A DNA stretch of 64,000 nt from Limnobacter parvus (GCF_024623725.1 NZ_JANKHG010000014.1:328243-392242); one strand, 5' to 3'; shown: positions 42,785 through 53,918, counted from the first letter of the stretch. Numbers and translations: made by a program. The notes: generated by a model from the letters alone, not told the origin.

Positions 42785-43672
42785 CTACGGACGGAGCGCC
42801 GAACGTGCCTTGTCTATGTGCGCACAAACCAGCTTCGCCGCTTGAAGCAACCGAGGCCCGTTGCGCACCAGAATATCATCTGGAACAGTGTGCATTCGGC
42901 CGTTTTGTACCGCACGCAATTGCGGCCAGGCAGCCCATTGATTGACAAGCTGCTGGTTGTCTGTAAGCGAACCACTGTTGAGAAGCACTGCCGGGTTTCG
43001 TTTAAGCACCCCTTCCACACTGACCTGTGCAGCCAAACTGGGCAAATCTGCAAATACATTTTGCCCACCACACAACTCGATGACTTCCGATACAACATGT
43101 TGCCCGCCCAAAGTCATCAAGGGTTGATTCCACACTTGATAAAACACCGGCACTTTGGTGCGGCCTGCATGTTCAGTTCGCAAAGTCTCGAACTGCTTTG
43201 CCCATTCATTGATAGTGGCTTGGTTTGCAGCACCGGTGCCAAATAACGTTGCCACGCGCTGCATGGTGCTGGCTACTTGCTCAATGCTTTTGGGCTCACT
43301 GACAAACACAGGCAAACCGGCCTTGCGCAACTGCGCGACCACGTCCATCGAAATACCTGACTGCCAGACCAGCACCAAATCAGGCTTTTGGGCCAGAATG
43401 GTCTCGGCCCCGAGCATCCAAGGATTGCCAAGCTTGGGCAAAGTTTTTACTGATTCCGGAAAGTTGCTGGAACCATCCACTGCCACCACCCTGCCCAAGC
43501 CGCCCACAAAGTCGACGATTTCGGTAAGGTGGGGGGCGAGCACCAAAACGCGCTGGGTTCGTTTTGCACACACGGTTTGATTGAGGTCGTCTTGGACGCA
43601 GGGTGTGGCCAAAGCCACTTGTGCAACCCAAGACAGACCAAGCAATAAAATCAGGCGAGTCAGCTGAGCCAC
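42785..43672 (-). CDS. btuF: BtuF-like cobalamin substrate-binding protein
   Basis: 295-aa periplasmic binding protein of the BtuF/helical-backbone metal receptor class. It has a signal peptide (about 1-22, ending VALA) and the block RVLVLAPHLTEIVDFVGGLGRVVAVD typical of BtuF. The final part PDDILVRNGPRLLQAAKLVCAHI also fits. It has a GTG start at 43672, 3 bp after the btuB stop, so both are under the cobalamin riboswitch. The inner-membrane BtuC and BtuD partners are not in the window. Confidence 0.85.
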   Translation of the reverse strand: MAQLTRLILLLGLSWVAQVALATPCVQDDLNQTVCAKRTQRVLVLAPHLTEIVDFVGGLGRVVAVDGSSNFPESVKTLPKLGNPWMLGAETILAQKPDLVLVWQSGISMDVVAQLRKAGLPVFVSEPKSIEQVASTMQRVATLFGTGAANQATINEWAKQFETLRTEHAGRTKVPVFYQVWNQPLMTLGGQHVVSEVIELCGGQNVFADLPSLAAQVSVEGVLKRNPAVLLNSGSLTDNQQLVNQWAAWPQLRAVQNGRMHTVPDDILVRNGPRLLQAAKLVCAHIDKARSALRP

Positions 43673-43675
43673 GGG

Positions 43676-45610
43676 CTAAAACTCTGAATTAAAACTAAGG
43701 AAAACCGCACGTCCAATTTCCGGATAAATTCCACCCGCTTGGAATTGCTGCCGATAATACGATTTATCAAACAAGTTTTGCACTTGTAAAACCAGACTGT
43801 AACTTTCTTCACGCATTCGAAGATTAATGTCCAAGACACCGTACCCGGGCACCTGAAGATCAGTGTCACCAGCCGCTCGCTGATTTGAGCGTGCATCGAA
43901 TATTGCTTCACTAGACCATTTTGAATTCCAGTCGTACTCAGTTGATACTTTCAGATTGTGCGCCGACACCAAGGGCACCCTTCCCCCGCTTTGATTACCA
44001 GATCTGAATTCGGCGTCAATGTACTGATACGCCATCGCCAGGCGCAGATCGTTGTATATCTCACCACTCCAACGAAACTCACCGCCTGTCCTCCTCAACG
44101 CGTCTAAGTTCGTATTGGCACCGGAGAAGAAAGGAGAAATAACCACGCTTGGATCATTGAACAATTCATTTTCAACGTCCATCAAGAAAACACTACCTGC
44201 AAACTCGCCGGAAAAAAGGTTTGTCTGAAAACCAGCTTCAAGCTCGTCTGCTACCTGCGGATTTAAAAACGGAACCTGTGTCGTTCCAAATCCTGCGAAG
44301 CCATTTTCATCAGCATTCGGAATTCGAAAACTTCTTGAATATTTTGTATATAAAGTTAGCGCCTCTGCTGCGTTCCACGACACCCCAAGCTGATGAGCAA
44401 GCAATGAATATTCGCGCGTTTCACCGCTTAATTTTTGCTGTTCAGAACGCTCATAACGACTACCCGTGTTAATTCGAACAACTTCATTTACGGTCCAATC
44501 GTCTTCAATAAAAACTGCATTGGATTCCAAAGTACCCGAGTTAAATCCTCGAAGTGCGGCTTTCTCAATGTCATAACCAATACGTACATTGTGCGCACCC
44601 TCACCCTGCTTCAGCGTGAACGTCAAATAAGGACTAATTTGATCCTGTTCGTAGCTAGAAGGAACAGGGAAACCTCCGAATGATCCAAACGAGTCATGTT
44701 TGCGACGACTAAGTCGAATACCAGAACCCCAGCTTCCGTAATCTGCAATGCCATAAAATCGAAAAATGTTTCGGTCAAACTTGCCAAAATCATTTGGATT
44801 ATTAGTTTGCTTTGGATTCTGTTCAAACTGCGCGCGATTCAATACACCGGGAAATCTTGACTTGGAACCCTCTGCGGAAAAAGAGGCGCCAGCACTGTAC
44901 ACATCGCCCTGCCAATCCAGGGCCAAACTGCCAAGGTCTCGGCTGGCTTCGCTGTTGTCGCGGTAGCCATTGGTGGTTTCTTTTGAGCCATTAAACGCCA
45001 ACGAAAAACCATTTGCTCCACCATACACAGTAGCACCCAGTTCTTTGGTGTCGTAAGAGCCATACGAAGCAAACACGTCGCCTCCAACACCTTCCCGGCC
45101 GCGGCCTTTCTTGGTGGTAATTCGAACAACCCCGCCACTGGCACCACTGCCGTAAGCCACAGAATTTCCGCCGCGAATTACTTCGATGGTTTCAATGCTG
45201 CTGACCGGAATACTGCCATACCGAGGCGTAACACCCTCGTTGTCATTCAGCTTCACACCATCGACAACAAACACCACGTTGGCCGAAGCGGTTTCACCAA
45301 AACCGCGCAGATCAACCGATGCGCTGCGGCTACCATCCAGTGGCGTACGCACATTCACCAAAGCCAACTTGGACAAGACATCGCGCACTGTGGTGTAACC
45401 CGATTTTCGAATTTGCTCGGAAGTGATTACGGTTGTTGAGAAAGGCGGATCCTGTTCAGGTGCGGCGGTTTGCGTAGAAGACACAAAAACCGGCGGCAGT
45501 GATGAAAATGCAAGCTCCTCTTGCGAATGGACAGGCATGGCGACAGCCAAACAAACGATTGATAGTTTTTTTGACAGAACGAGAGATAGATTATTTGAAA
45601 GTTTAGACAC
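43676..45610 (-). CDS. btuB: TonB-dependent cobalamin receptor
   Basis: 644-aa outer-membrane receptor. Signal peptide about 1-29; the plug domain begins near residue 55 with TTVITSEQIRKSGYTTVRDVLSKLALVNVRT and continues with YGSIPVSSIETIEVIRGGNSVAYGSGASGGVVRITTKKG. A 22-strand barrel follows and ends in the aromatic FLSFNSEF. Its start is GTG at 45610 with a GGAG ribosome-binding site. The cobalamin riboswitch upstream identifies B12 or related corrinoids as the substrate. Confidence 0.92.
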   Translation of the reverse strand: MSKLSNNLSLVLSKKLSIVCLAVAMPVHSQEELAFSSLPPVFVSSTQTAAPEQDPPFSTTVITSEQIRKSGYTTVRDVLSKLALVNVRTPLDGSRSASVDLRGFGETASANVVFVVDGVKLNDNEGVTPRYGSIPVSSIETIEVIRGGNSVAYGSGASGGVVRITTKKGRGREGVGGDVFASYGSYDTKELGATVYGGANGFSLAFNGSKETTNGYRDNSEASRDLGSLALDWQGDVYSAGASFSAEGSKSRFPGVLNRAQFEQNPKQTNNPNDFGKFDRNIFRFYGIADYGSWGSGIRLSRRKHDSFGSFGGFPVPSSYEQDQISPYLTFTLKQGEGAHNVRIGYDIEKAALRGFNSGTLESNAVFIEDDWTVNEVVRINTGSRYERSEQQKLSGETREYSLLAHQLGVSWNAAEALTLYTKYSRSFRIPNADENGFAGFGTTQVPFLNPQVADELEAGFQTNLFSGEFAGSVFLMDVENELFNDPSVVISPFFSGANTNLDALRRTGGEFRWSGEIYNDLRLAMAYQYIDAEFRSGNQSGGRVPLVSAHNLKVSTEYDWNSKWSSEAIFDARSNQRAAGDTDLQVPGYGVLDINLRMREESYSLVLQVQNLFDKSYYRQQFQAGGIYPEIGRAVFLSFNSEF

Positions 45611-45811
45611 CTTGAACTCCAGTTAACCGCACCCACCGTACGGCAATAAATTCACTGGAGAAGACAAACCACAGGCGAGGAACAATATACGCAACAATGT
45701 CCACGGCAGTAAGCCAAGGCATGCACGGAAAAAAGTTCGATTTGAAGCAATTAGCCGCCTGCGCACTGCCTCCCCGCAGCACCAGTCGCTCGCCTGAATG
45801 GGACAGGCTGA

Positions 45812-45995
45812 ACGGTCAAGGCCGGTATCCGGGCTTGTAAGTTTTGATGTGTCGCCTTCCCAGTTGCTTCTTTTCAAAAGCTTGACTACCAGTGGCAAAA
45901 TGACACACCCGCACTTACTTACCGTTGCGGGGGCAGCGCAGGCTTGAACCTGCTTCCCGTTTAACTGCGCTCAAAAAATGAGCACAAGCACCTTA
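45812..45995 (-). promoter_or_regulatory. Cobalamin (adenosylcobalamin-type) riboswitch
   Basis: On the minus strand all conserved blocks appear in order: GGGAAGCAGGTTCAAGCCTG, the core GCGCTGCCCCCGCAACGGTAAG (45919-45940 region), GGGAAGGCGACAC (45850-45861) and GCCCGGATACCGGCC (45820-45834). It lies 200 bp before btuB; the intervening 45611-45811 should hold the expression platform. B12 binding is expected to switch off btuB-btuF. This region and the riboswitch account for the long gene-free stretch 45611-46069. Confidence 0.95.
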
Positions 45996-46069
45996 ACCCT
46001 GCTATTCTAACGTGTTTTTTTAACTCCACCTCTCGGCGCACCCTGTTTAGGTAGTGCGATTTAAAACCC

Positions 46070-46585
46070 ATGTCACATGTCTGGAAACCCAGCGTTACTG
46101 TAGCCGCCATTGTTGAGCATCAGGGCAAGTTCCTGATCGTGGAAGAACACACGACCGATGGCATCAAGCTCAACCAGCCCGCAGGCCACCTGGACCCAGG
46201 TGAAACGCCGCAGTTTGGTGCTGCCCGCGAAGCCCTGGAAGAATCGGCTTGGGAAGTTAACCCGTTGGGCTTGCTGGGCATTTACATGAGCCGCTACACG
46301 AGTTCCCGCACGCTGGAGGACGTCACCTACTTGCGCTTCGCTTTTGCCGCGGAAGTGGTCAAACACCACACAGACCGTGCGCTGGACGAAGGCATTATCC
46401 GCACCCTGTGGATGACTGCCGACGAACTGCGCGCCACCCAAGACCAGCACCGCAGCCCCTTGGTGATGCGCTGCGTGGAAGACTTCCTGAACTGGAAAGC
46501 CGGCAAACAGCCCATTATGCCGCTGGACCATGTTTACACACACCCCAGCGTACTTGCGGGCCCCATGCCACCCGGCGTGTCGTAA
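46070..46585 (+). CDS. Nudix hydrolase (NudJ-like)
   Basis: 171 aa. The Nudix box [25 protein letters not shown] begins near residue 39 and has all catalytic glutamates in RE-x2-EE form. Position directly before mnmA and overall size match NudJ (phosphatase nudJ, active on thiamin pyrophosphate and nucleoside di-/triphosphates), as in many proteobacteria where nudJ-mnmA are paired. 5 bp separate its stop from the mnmA ATG. It is divergent from the riboswitch-led btuB unit. Confidence 0.9.
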   Translation: MSHVWKPSVTVAAIVEHQGKFLIVEEHTTDGIKLNQPAGHLDPGETPQFGAAREALEESAWEVNPLGLLGIYMSRYTSSRTLEDVTYLRFAFAAEVVKHHTDRALDEGIIRTLWMTADELRATQDQHRSPLVMRCVEDFLNWKAGKQPIMPLDHVYTHPSVLAGPMPPGVS

Positions 46586-46590
46586 ACACC

Positions 46591-47658
46591 ATGGCTAAAA
46601 CAGTGGTCATTGGCATGTCGGGCGGGGTGGATTCTTCTGTATCGGCATGGCTATTGAAGCAACAGGGGTACAACGTCATCGGCCTTTTCATGAAAAACTG
46701 GGAAGACGACGACGATTCTGAGTATTGCTCGAGTCGGCAAGACTGGCTTGATGCCGCCAGCGTGGCCGATGTGGTGGGTGTAGACATTGAAGCCGTGAAC
46801 TTTGCCAGTGAATACAAAGACCGCGTGTTCTCGGTGTTTCTCGAAGAATATTCTGCGGGCCGCACGCCCAATCCTGACATTCTTTGCAACAGCGAGATCA
46901 AATTCAAGGCTTTTCTGGATCACGCTTACAGCTTGGGAGCCGACTACATTGCCACCGGCCATTACGCCCGCGTGCGTGAATTAAACGGAGAATTCCAGCT
47001 GCTAAAGGCTGTGGATCACAGCAAAGACCAATCCTACTTTTTGCACCGCCTGAACCAGGCACAACTTAGCAAAACCCTGTTTCCGCTGGGTGAAATCCAG
47101 AAAACAGAAGTACGCAAAATTGCGCTTGAACTGGGCCTGGCCAATGCCACCAAGAAAGACAGCACCGGCATTTGTTTCATTGGCGAGCGCCCGTTCCGGG
47201 AATTCCTGAACCGCTACCTGCCCACCGCACCTGGCCCAATTCTGAATGATGAAGGCCAACAGATCGGCGAGCATGTGGGCTTAAGCTTTTACACATTGGG
47301 CCAACGCAAGGGCATTGGCATCGGCGGCCAGAAAGAGGGCAATGGTGAGCCCTGGTTTGTGGCCCGGAAAGACGTGAAAAACAACACCCTGTATGCAGTG
47401 CAGGGACATGATCACCCTTGGCTACACCAGAAGGTACTTGCAGCCGAACAGGCGCACTACATTTCAGGCTATGCACCAACTGAGACGCACATGGCTTGCA
47501 AAGCCCGCTACCGGCAAGAAGACTCGGCCTGCACTTTCAAACTGACCGAGCAAGGCTTCGAGTTGAACTTCGAGGAAAGCCAGTTTGCGGTAACCCCTGG
47601 GCAAAGTGCAGTGCTGTACCAGGGCGAGGTGTGTTTGGGTGGCGGCGTGATTGCTTGA
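46591..47658 (+). CDS. mnmA: tRNA-specific 2-thiouridylase
   Basis: 355 aa; installs the 2-thio group on U34 of tRNA Lys, Glu and Gln. PP-loop [10 protein letters not shown] (8-17), the first catalytic Cys in [11 protein letters not shown], the second in [12 protein letters not shown], and the KDQSYFLH motif. Starts at the ATG at 46591; the frame stays open upstream to 46408 inside the Nudix gene, but no family member has that extension. A terminator lies at 47701-47721. Confidence 0.96.
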   Translation: MAKTVVIGMSGGVDSSVSAWLLKQQGYNVIGLFMKNWEDDDDSEYCSSRQDWLDAASVADVVGVDIEAVNFASEYKDRVFSVFLEEYSAGRTPNPDILCNSEIKFKAFLDHAYSLGADYIATGHYARVRELNGEFQLLKAVDHSKDQSYFLHRLNQAQLSKTLFPLGEIQKTEVRKIALELGLANATKKDSTGICFIGERPFREFLNRYLPTAPGPILNDEGQQIGEHVGLSFYTLGQRKGIGIGGQKEGNGEPWFVARKDVKNNTLYAVQGHDHPWLHQKVLAAEQAHYISGYAPTETHMACKARYRQEDSACTFKLTEQGFELNFEESQFAVTPGQSAVLYQGEVCLGGGVIA

Positions 47659-47700
47659 AACTGATCGCCTGAACCTGCGCTTGTATTCACATTTAAAAAA

Positions 47701-47721
47701 AGCCCCGAACTTGTCGGGGCT
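47701..47721. terminator. Bidirectional terminator between mnmA and the GST gene
   Basis: AGCCCCGA and TCGGGGCT form an 8-bp stem with a 5-nt loop, flanked by six A residues on the left and five T residues on the right, so it can end transcription from both convergent genes. Confidence 0.85.
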
Positions 47722-47745
47722 TTTTCATTGAGTAACTGCGCTGAA

Positions 47746-48357
47746 TTACTCGGGTTTCGTGTCTTCAAAACTTGGACGGCATGCAATTCGCTCGGAATAT
47801 TCATTCAACTCCGGGTACAGTTCACGCCACTTCAGCTCGGGCATGCGGAAATCGAGGTAAAACAAAGCACAGCCCACGGTTATGTCAGCCAAGCTAAATT
47901 GCTCAGTAAGGTAAAAGCCGGGGGTGGTCTTGATTCGGTGGGACACCCAAGCCAGTCCGTTGTGAATTTTCTGGGTCTGGCGATCAATCCACACCTGGCT
48001 TACTTTGTCGCCCTCATGGAATTTCTTTTCCAGCTGGATATCCACGGCAGCCTGGCTAATGCCCTGCCCCAATGACTCCATGGTGCGAACCAAAGCCCGA
48101 CTGTTTGGATTGGTAGGAAGCAGGGGCACGGTTGGCATCATGTATTCCAGCATACCGGAAATAACCAATGAATCGAACACGGTTTGGCCACCGTCCAGAA
48201 TCAGACAAGGCACCTTGCCCAAAGGGTTGTGGTCGGTAATGCGGGTGTTGGCGTCCCACACATTTTCCAGAACAAACTCGTACGGAATTTCTTTTTCTTG
48301 AAGCTGAACGCGAATTTTGCGCACGAAGGGGCTAGTCAGGGATCCCACTAGTTTCAT
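47746..48357 (-). CDS. Glutathione S-transferase family protein
   Basis: 203 aa. Thioredoxin-like N-terminal domain (LVGSLTSPFVRKIRVQLQEKEIPYEF, with the active Ser or Thr at the SPF position), the GSH-binding LGKVPCLI and DSLVISGMLEY, then an all-helical C-terminal domain with QFSLADITVGCALFYLDFR. This is a YfcF/YibF-type GST. The ATG at 48357 has AGGAGA upstream with good spacing; a GTG at 48360 is adjacent. It is convergent with mnmA across the terminator and divergent from purB. Confidence 0.88.
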   Translation of the reverse strand: MKLVGSLTSPFVRKIRVQLQEKEIPYEFVLENVWDANTRITDHNPLGKVPCLILDGGQTVFDSLVISGMLEYMMPTVPLLPTNPNSRALVRTMESLGQGISQAAVDIQLEKKFHEGDKVSQVWIDRQTQKIHNGLAWVSHRIKTTPGFYLTEQFSLADITVGCALFYLDFRMPELKWRELYPELNEYSERIACRPSFEDTKPE

Positions 48358-48524
48358 CACAGTTCTCCTAAATACAATCCTGGATGAGATTGCGTCTTGT
48401 TTTTTACGACCTGAAAGTGTCTAACAGATTTACGAATTGAACAAGCAGTATTCCAAAATACAGCTGCGGGCATCACTCTCTTCAAGCAGTGAAAGGCGCG
48501 ACAGGTTACAATACAAGGCTTTGA

Positions 48525-49925
<1,401 letters not shown>

Positions 49926-50027
49926 CCTTCAATTGCCAGTACTTGAGTACCCACACAGCAGGGGGATTCTGCTGCATTCCAAACTCGACTAGCCTGTCAA
50001 CATAGGGCATACGTTTGGAAACGGGTC

Positions 50028-50462
50028 ATGAACAGGTACAAAGGCTTCACAATCCTTGAGGTGTGTATAGGGTTGGCAATTGTTGGAATACTTGCCACCC
50101 TTTCCATCAATGGTTACGAAGGAATTCGCGAAAGAAACAATTTCAAGGCCATGCAAGAACTGGCCTCAAAGCTTGCCTTGGAACAACAGCACTACCGTCA
50201 GAAATTCAAACGGTATGCAACCCAAATTTCAAGCAGTGGCACGTCAAATTCAAGCTATCTGGTCATTCCAAACGCACAGCAGTACCAGATAGCCTTGTCT
50301 TCATCCAACACACGTGATTTCACCGCAACCATTCGCCCCACCGATCAAGCATTGCAAACCCCAAACAACTGCCGAAGTTTGCTTTTGTTCAGCAATCGCG
50401 GTTACCTGCGTTATGAAACACGTTCCGCTTCCGGTCAGAACACCACCTCGGAGTGCTTGTAA
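50028..50462 (+). CDS. Type IV pilin-like protein, cluster 1 (PilE type)
   Basis: 144 aa with a class III (type IVa) signal: short basic leader MNRYKG, cleavage before FTILEVCIGLAIVG, Glu5 present. The globular domain starts near residue 40 (KAMQELASKLALEQQHYRQKF) and ends with cysteines at about 116 and 143 that can form the D-region disulphide. Paralogue of the gene at 52991: both end in the pattern SASGQNT-S-x-C. First gene of a five-gene cluster; next gene starts immediately after its stop. Confidence 0.88.
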   Translation: MNRYKGFTILEVCIGLAIVGILATLSINGYEGIRERNNFKAMQELASKLALEQQHYRQKFKRYATQISSSGTSNSSYLVIPNAQQYQIALSSSNTRDFTATIRPTDQALQTPNNCRSLLLFSNRGYLRYETRSASGQNTTSECL

Positions 50463-50963
50463 ATGAAGCATGAACTTCGCGGATTCACCCTGATTGAAAT
50501 GCTGATTGTGTTGGCAATTTCTGTCGTGGCAGTGGCCAGTGCCATGCCAAGCTTGAAAGAGTTTTACGCCAGACAGGAATTGAAGTCTTACATGGCACAG
50601 ACCATGAATTTCATTCAAAGCGCGAGGCAAATGGCTTCTACCACCGAATGCCTTTCCCGGGTCAGCTTAAGGCCTGATGGAAATGGTACCTACATTCGAT
50701 CGGAGGTCATTCGTAGCAGCGAATGGAAAGGTTGCGAGCTGTGGTTCCAGCAATCGGGGCAAGGCAGCACAAACAGTTTTCTGATTAATGATGCACGGGT
50801 AGAGCACATGGCGCTGCAACAGGCCACCACACTAGAATTTGACGGCGTTTCTGGAAGCCTTAGCCCCGCAAGTCAAAAAACCTTCATCGTACTCAGCAAG
50901 GGTTTGCGAGCCACATTCTCAATGGAAGGCATTGGTAACGGGGTCGTGACCTATGCAAATTAA
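50463..50963 (+). CDS. FimT/GspH-type minor pilin, cluster 1
   Basis: 166 aa. Prepilin leader MKHELRG with cleavage before FTLIEMLIVLAIS (Glu5 present), then FYARQELKSYMAQTMNFIQSARQMASTTE, which is the GspH/FimT/FimU pattern. C-terminal GIGNGVVTYAN is shared with the paralogue at 53430. FimT/FimU minor pilins prime pilus assembly and some bind DNA for uptake. It abuts the preceding stop and overlaps the next gene by 11 bp. Confidence 0.85.
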   Translation: MKHELRGFTLIEMLIVLAISVVAVASAMPSLKEFYARQELKSYMAQTMNFIQSARQMASTTECLSRVSLRPDGNGTYIRSEVIRSSEWKGCELWFQQSGQGSTNSFLINDARVEHMALQQATTLEFDGVSGSLSPASQKTFIVLSKGLRATFSMEGIGNGVVTYAN

Positions 50964-51684
50964 ACAGCGCCAGCAAGCTGGCTTTTCACTGGTGAACATG
51001 ATGCTGGCCACGGCATTGATGGCCCTGGCTGTGGGTGGCGCCATGAATACCTATTCATTTCTTCTTTCCCGACAAGCTGGTGCAACGCAAGACGAGACGT
51101 ACAACAAAGCTGTACGAATGGGCGAAATTGTCGCAGCCCGAATCAGTCGGGGGGGAGCGTACGCCGAAGACAGGAATCAAAAAACCACACTGTACGGTGG
51201 CATGAAGATATGCACCCTGAATGCACAATTGAATACATGTGGCCCATACAACCCCGCAGTGAATCGATCTTGCTTGGCCCTACCCACCAAGGTTGGCTAT
51301 GGTGCACTGGCTACTTTTGAAATGAAGGGAATTCGTTTGGCGAACGGCCAGCTGCAACAAACGTCGTCGAACGGGCTAGACGACCAAGGGATGAAAAACT
51401 TTGATCTGCAGGGGTTCTGCATAGCGAATGACTGGATATCCTTGCATTCCAGAAATGATGTGGTGGTGAATTCTTTTTCGCTGTGCCGTTTTGATGCCCA
51501 AAGCAGCAATGACCTACAACGCAATTACCGAACCAATTGCCCAACCATTTTGAAAAACAACAAGAATGACAAGACATTCTGGATGATGTTGATAGAACTG
51601 GAAAAAACTGGCATTCAGTCCGACAGCATCATGTATTCCCGCATCATCCCATTGCTGAATGCAACAGAGGTAAAAACACTATGA
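50953..51684 (+). CDS. PilW-like minor pilin, cluster 1
   Basis: 243 aa. Leader MQIKQRQQAG with cleavage before FSLVNMMLATALMALAVGG; position 5 is Asn, not the usual Glu. The globular part has multiple Cys (KICTLNAQLNTCGPYNPAVNRSC and later FCIAND, SLCRFD, TNCPT) likely in disulphides. PilW by size and position; paralogue of the gene at 53911. Overlaps the next ORF by 4 bp. Confidence 0.75.
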   Translation: MQIKQRQQAGFSLVNMMLATALMALAVGGAMNTYSFLLSRQAGATQDETYNKAVRMGEIVAARISRGGAYAEDRNQKTTLYGGMKICTLNAQLNTCGPYNPAVNRSCLALPTKVGYGALATFEMKGIRLANGQLQQTSSNGLDDQGMKNFDLQGFCIANDWISLHSRNDVVVNSFSLCRFDAQSSNDLQRNYRTNCPTILKNNKNDKTFWMMLIELEKTGIQSDSIMYSRIIPLLNATEVKTL

Positions 51685-52292
51685 AAAAACGGCAACACGG
51701 CTACATGGCCTTGCTTTTGTCTTCTATTCTTAGCGCAGGCTTGGCTTTGGCAGGTGCTGCATCAACCACTGGCACCAACATGAATATTTACCACAGCGAC
51801 AACAAGGCAAAAATTGAGGAGGCCCAGCAACTGGCCGAAGCGGGCCTGAGCTATGTAAGATATTTATTGGACGGCGAAATCAATTACAACCCACGCATGG
51901 CGGCATTCATTGAGAAACACAAGAATGACCCAGATGTGGCCTATGCAAAGTGTAACTACGGCGTAGAAAATTCACTACCCGACGAGCTCGTACCCCAAAA
52001 AACTGTAGAAACCATTACCACGCCGAATGCGGATCAGAAAATAGAAATTCGCGTTTTCATGGCGCCTTACAATTGCAACATGATTGATTTGGAAGACATC
52101 AATTATCGGGCTGTGTTCGAGGTCATTGGCAGCACCAACTGCGCCAATAACAGTGAAGAATGTGTAACCCGGTCTATCACTTATCAAACCTATAATTCGA
52201 CCGAAGACTTTTACATCACTTACAAAGAACCCGATTGCGCTACTTGCCCACCGAAAGGTGGCAACAGCGACGGCGGAGGGGTAAGCATGTGA
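51681..52292 (+). CDS. PilX-like minor pilin, cluster 1
   Basis: 203 aa. Leader MKKRQHG, then YMALLLSSILSAGLALAGAAS; no Glu5. KIEEAQQLAEAGLSYVRYLL is the typical PilX/GspK-like helix with a conserved EAGL. The C-terminus has a CATC motif and a Gly/Ser tail (PPKGGNSDGGGVSM). It overlaps the PilV-type gene by GTGA (52289-52292). Paralogue of 54621. Confidence 0.75.
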   Translation: MKKRQHGYMALLLSSILSAGLALAGAASTTGTNMNIYHSDNKAKIEEAQQLAEAGLSYVRYLLDGEINYNPRMAAFIEKHKNDPDVAYAKCNYGVENSLPDELVPQKTVETITTPNADQKIEIRVFMAPYNCNMIDLEDINYRAVFEVIGSTNCANNSEECVTRSITYQTYNSTEDFYITYKEPDCATCPPKGGNSDGGGVSM

Positions 52293-52867
52293 AAACCTAT
52301 GTCACTCCAAACACCCCGCAGGTTGGTTTTAGTCTTCTCGAAGTTCTCATTTCTATTCTGATTTTGTCAGTTGGGCTGACTGTGTACGCCAACACATCAT
52401 CAGGGCTAATCGGCAGCTCAGTTGACAACAGCGAAAGACAACATGCCGCCGTAAAAGCAGCTGAGCTTGGAATGGCAATCCAGGCACATGTGGCCAACAT
52501 GCCCAATACAGCCAACAAACAGGCCATTTATAACCAAGCTAGAAATTTTGCAAACCGCATGCAAAGCGACCTCGATGATGCAGCGGTTGGCCTTGGATAT
52601 CAGTGCACCTCGGGTGGTATTCCGGTTCCCTTGGCAGGTGCGGGCGCTACGAACGGCGGTACAGATTCAACCCTCTACAAGTCTTTCGGACAAGGCCCTT
52701 CTTCATGCGTATCGTTTAATGTGAGTGCAGCAGGCCCAGACTTGATGTACGGCGCTGCGTGGGTGCAGACAACGATCACTTGGCTTCCCGTTAAGTCTTC
52801 AGACAATTCATCTTCAAGTATCACCATTTCCACCTTGGTAACTCCTTACCTGCTGGCTGAAAAATGA
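52289..52867 (+). CDS. PilV-like minor pilin, cluster 1
   Basis: 192 aa from a GTG at 52289 that overlaps the previous stop. Leader VKTYVTPNTPQVG, cleavage before FSLLEVLISILILSVGL (Glu5 present); the LSxGLxxYA pattern is PilV-like. The frame is open upstream to 52235 but would be out of place. The domain contains a Cys pair (about 109 and 144). Last gene of cluster 1; 123 bp separate it from cluster 2. Confidence 0.78.
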   Translation: MKTYVTPNTPQVGFSLLEVLISILILSVGLTVYANTSSGLIGSSVDNSERQHAAVKAAELGMAIQAHVANMPNTANKQAIYNQARNFANRMQSDLDDAAVGLGYQCTSGGIPVPLAGAGATNGGTDSTLYKSFGQGPSSCVSFNVSAAGPDLMYGAAWVQTTITWLPVKSSDNSSSSITISTLVTPYLLAEK

Positions 52868-52990
52868 CTCGCTAGCGGTGGTCATAGCCAAGCAACAAAT
52901 CCCTGACTATAAGTAGCCCGCCTCGGGGATGATGCAGTAGTGACCCCTGCACCATACTCAAGAGTACAAGGACACTTTTCGGTGCTGAAT

Positions 52991-53437
52991 ATGCGTGCGG
53001 CTCGTGGTTTCACCCTGCTTGAACTTGCGATTACGATAGCAATTGTTGGTATTCTAGCGACCCTGAGTTTTGCGGGTTATGAATCCAGCGTTGAACGGTC
53101 AAACTTTCGTTCCATGCAGGAGTTCGGGGTTGAGTTGGCCCTAAAGCAACAAATGCACCGCCAACGATATGGCCGCTATGCACAAAATATTGCAAACAGC
53201 GGCAACACCGACGCAAATCGGCTGGTGATGCCCTCGGTCTCGGATTACGCTGTCAGTATTTCCAGCGCTGACTTTCGAGGCTTTCGAGCACAGGTTCAAG
53301 TTAACCAAGGCGACAGAATTCGTCTGCCCACTGACTGCAAAGTATTGGTGGTCGTAAGCGACATGGGCAATCAAAGATTTGCTTCTACCTCTGCATCGGG
53401 TCAAAACACCTCCGCCAAGTGTATTCCCCATGGATAA
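52991..53437 (+). CDS. Type IV pilin-like protein, cluster 2 (PilE type)
   Basis: 148 aa from the ATG at 52991. Leader MRAARG, cleavage before FTLLELAITIAIVGILATLSFAGYE (Glu5 present), then FRSMQEFGVELALKQQMHRQRYGRYA. It mirrors the first gene of cluster 1 in length, in the NFxxMQE block and in the SASGQNTSAKC ending. An in-frame GTG at 52982 and GTG at 52940 are weaker alternatives. It overlaps the next gene by 8 bp. Confidence 0.85.
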   Translation: MRAARGFTLLELAITIAIVGILATLSFAGYESSVERSNFRSMQEFGVELALKQQMHRQRYGRYAQNIANSGNTDANRLVMPSVSDYAVSISSADFRGFRAQVQVNQGDRIRLPTDCKVLVVVSDMGNQRFASTSASGQNTSAKCIPHG

Positions 53438-53918
53438 GTCAAATTCAGGCTTCACCTTGCCGGAAGTACTGTTCTGCCTGAGCATCATCGGCATTTTTGC
53501 TGTTGCGGTAGTTCCCGGCATGAGCGCGGTGTTGAACACACACGCTCTTAAAGTAAAAGTGTCACGTCTGGATACGTACGTAGATCAAGCGCGTAATTTG
53601 GCTGCGATTACGGAATGCCCGGTTCAAATGAATCTTCAACCCGCGCAAAGTGCGGTGAATGTTTCTGTACAAGTTGAACTGGACCCTTTTTTGAAGGGCT
53701 GCACAGCCTGGCATTCGCAAACCGTAGACCAAAACAATCGAGGGTTCAACGCCGTATTGGAAAACGTCACCTTAGCAAGCGTTACCGGTCTTCGATTCAG
53801 TGCGGTGTCGGGCAGGCTGGATGCTCAAAATCAAACAGACCTAACCCTGAGTTACAGAGACAGGATCGCCCAGATCAGGTACCAGGGCATTGGCAATGGC
53901 GTGGTGAAATATGAGTAA
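53430..53918 (+). CDS. FimT/GspH-type minor pilin, cluster 2
   Basis: 162 aa from the ATG at 53430. Leader MDKSNSG, cleavage before FTLPEVLFCLSIIGIFAV (Glu5 present, Pro at 4). Then VSRLDTYVDQARNLAAITECPVQMNLQP. C-terminal GIGNGVVKYE matches the cluster 1 FimT ending GIGNGVVTYAN. Overlaps the neighbours by 8 bp on both sides. Confidence 0.82.
   Translation: MDKSNSGFTLPEVLFCLSIIGIFAVAVVPGMSAVLNTHALKVKVSRLDTYVDQARNLAAITECPVQMNLQPAQSAVNVSVQVELDPFLKGCTAWHSQTVDQNNRGFNAVLENVTLASVTGLRFSAVSGRLDAQNQTDLTLSYRDRIAQIRYQGIGNGVVKYE

Noticed and set aside
46408-46590. 61-residue extension of mnmA
   Set aside because: It runs inside the Nudix gene in another frame; MnmA proteins begin at the PP-loop strand as the ATG at 46591 gives.
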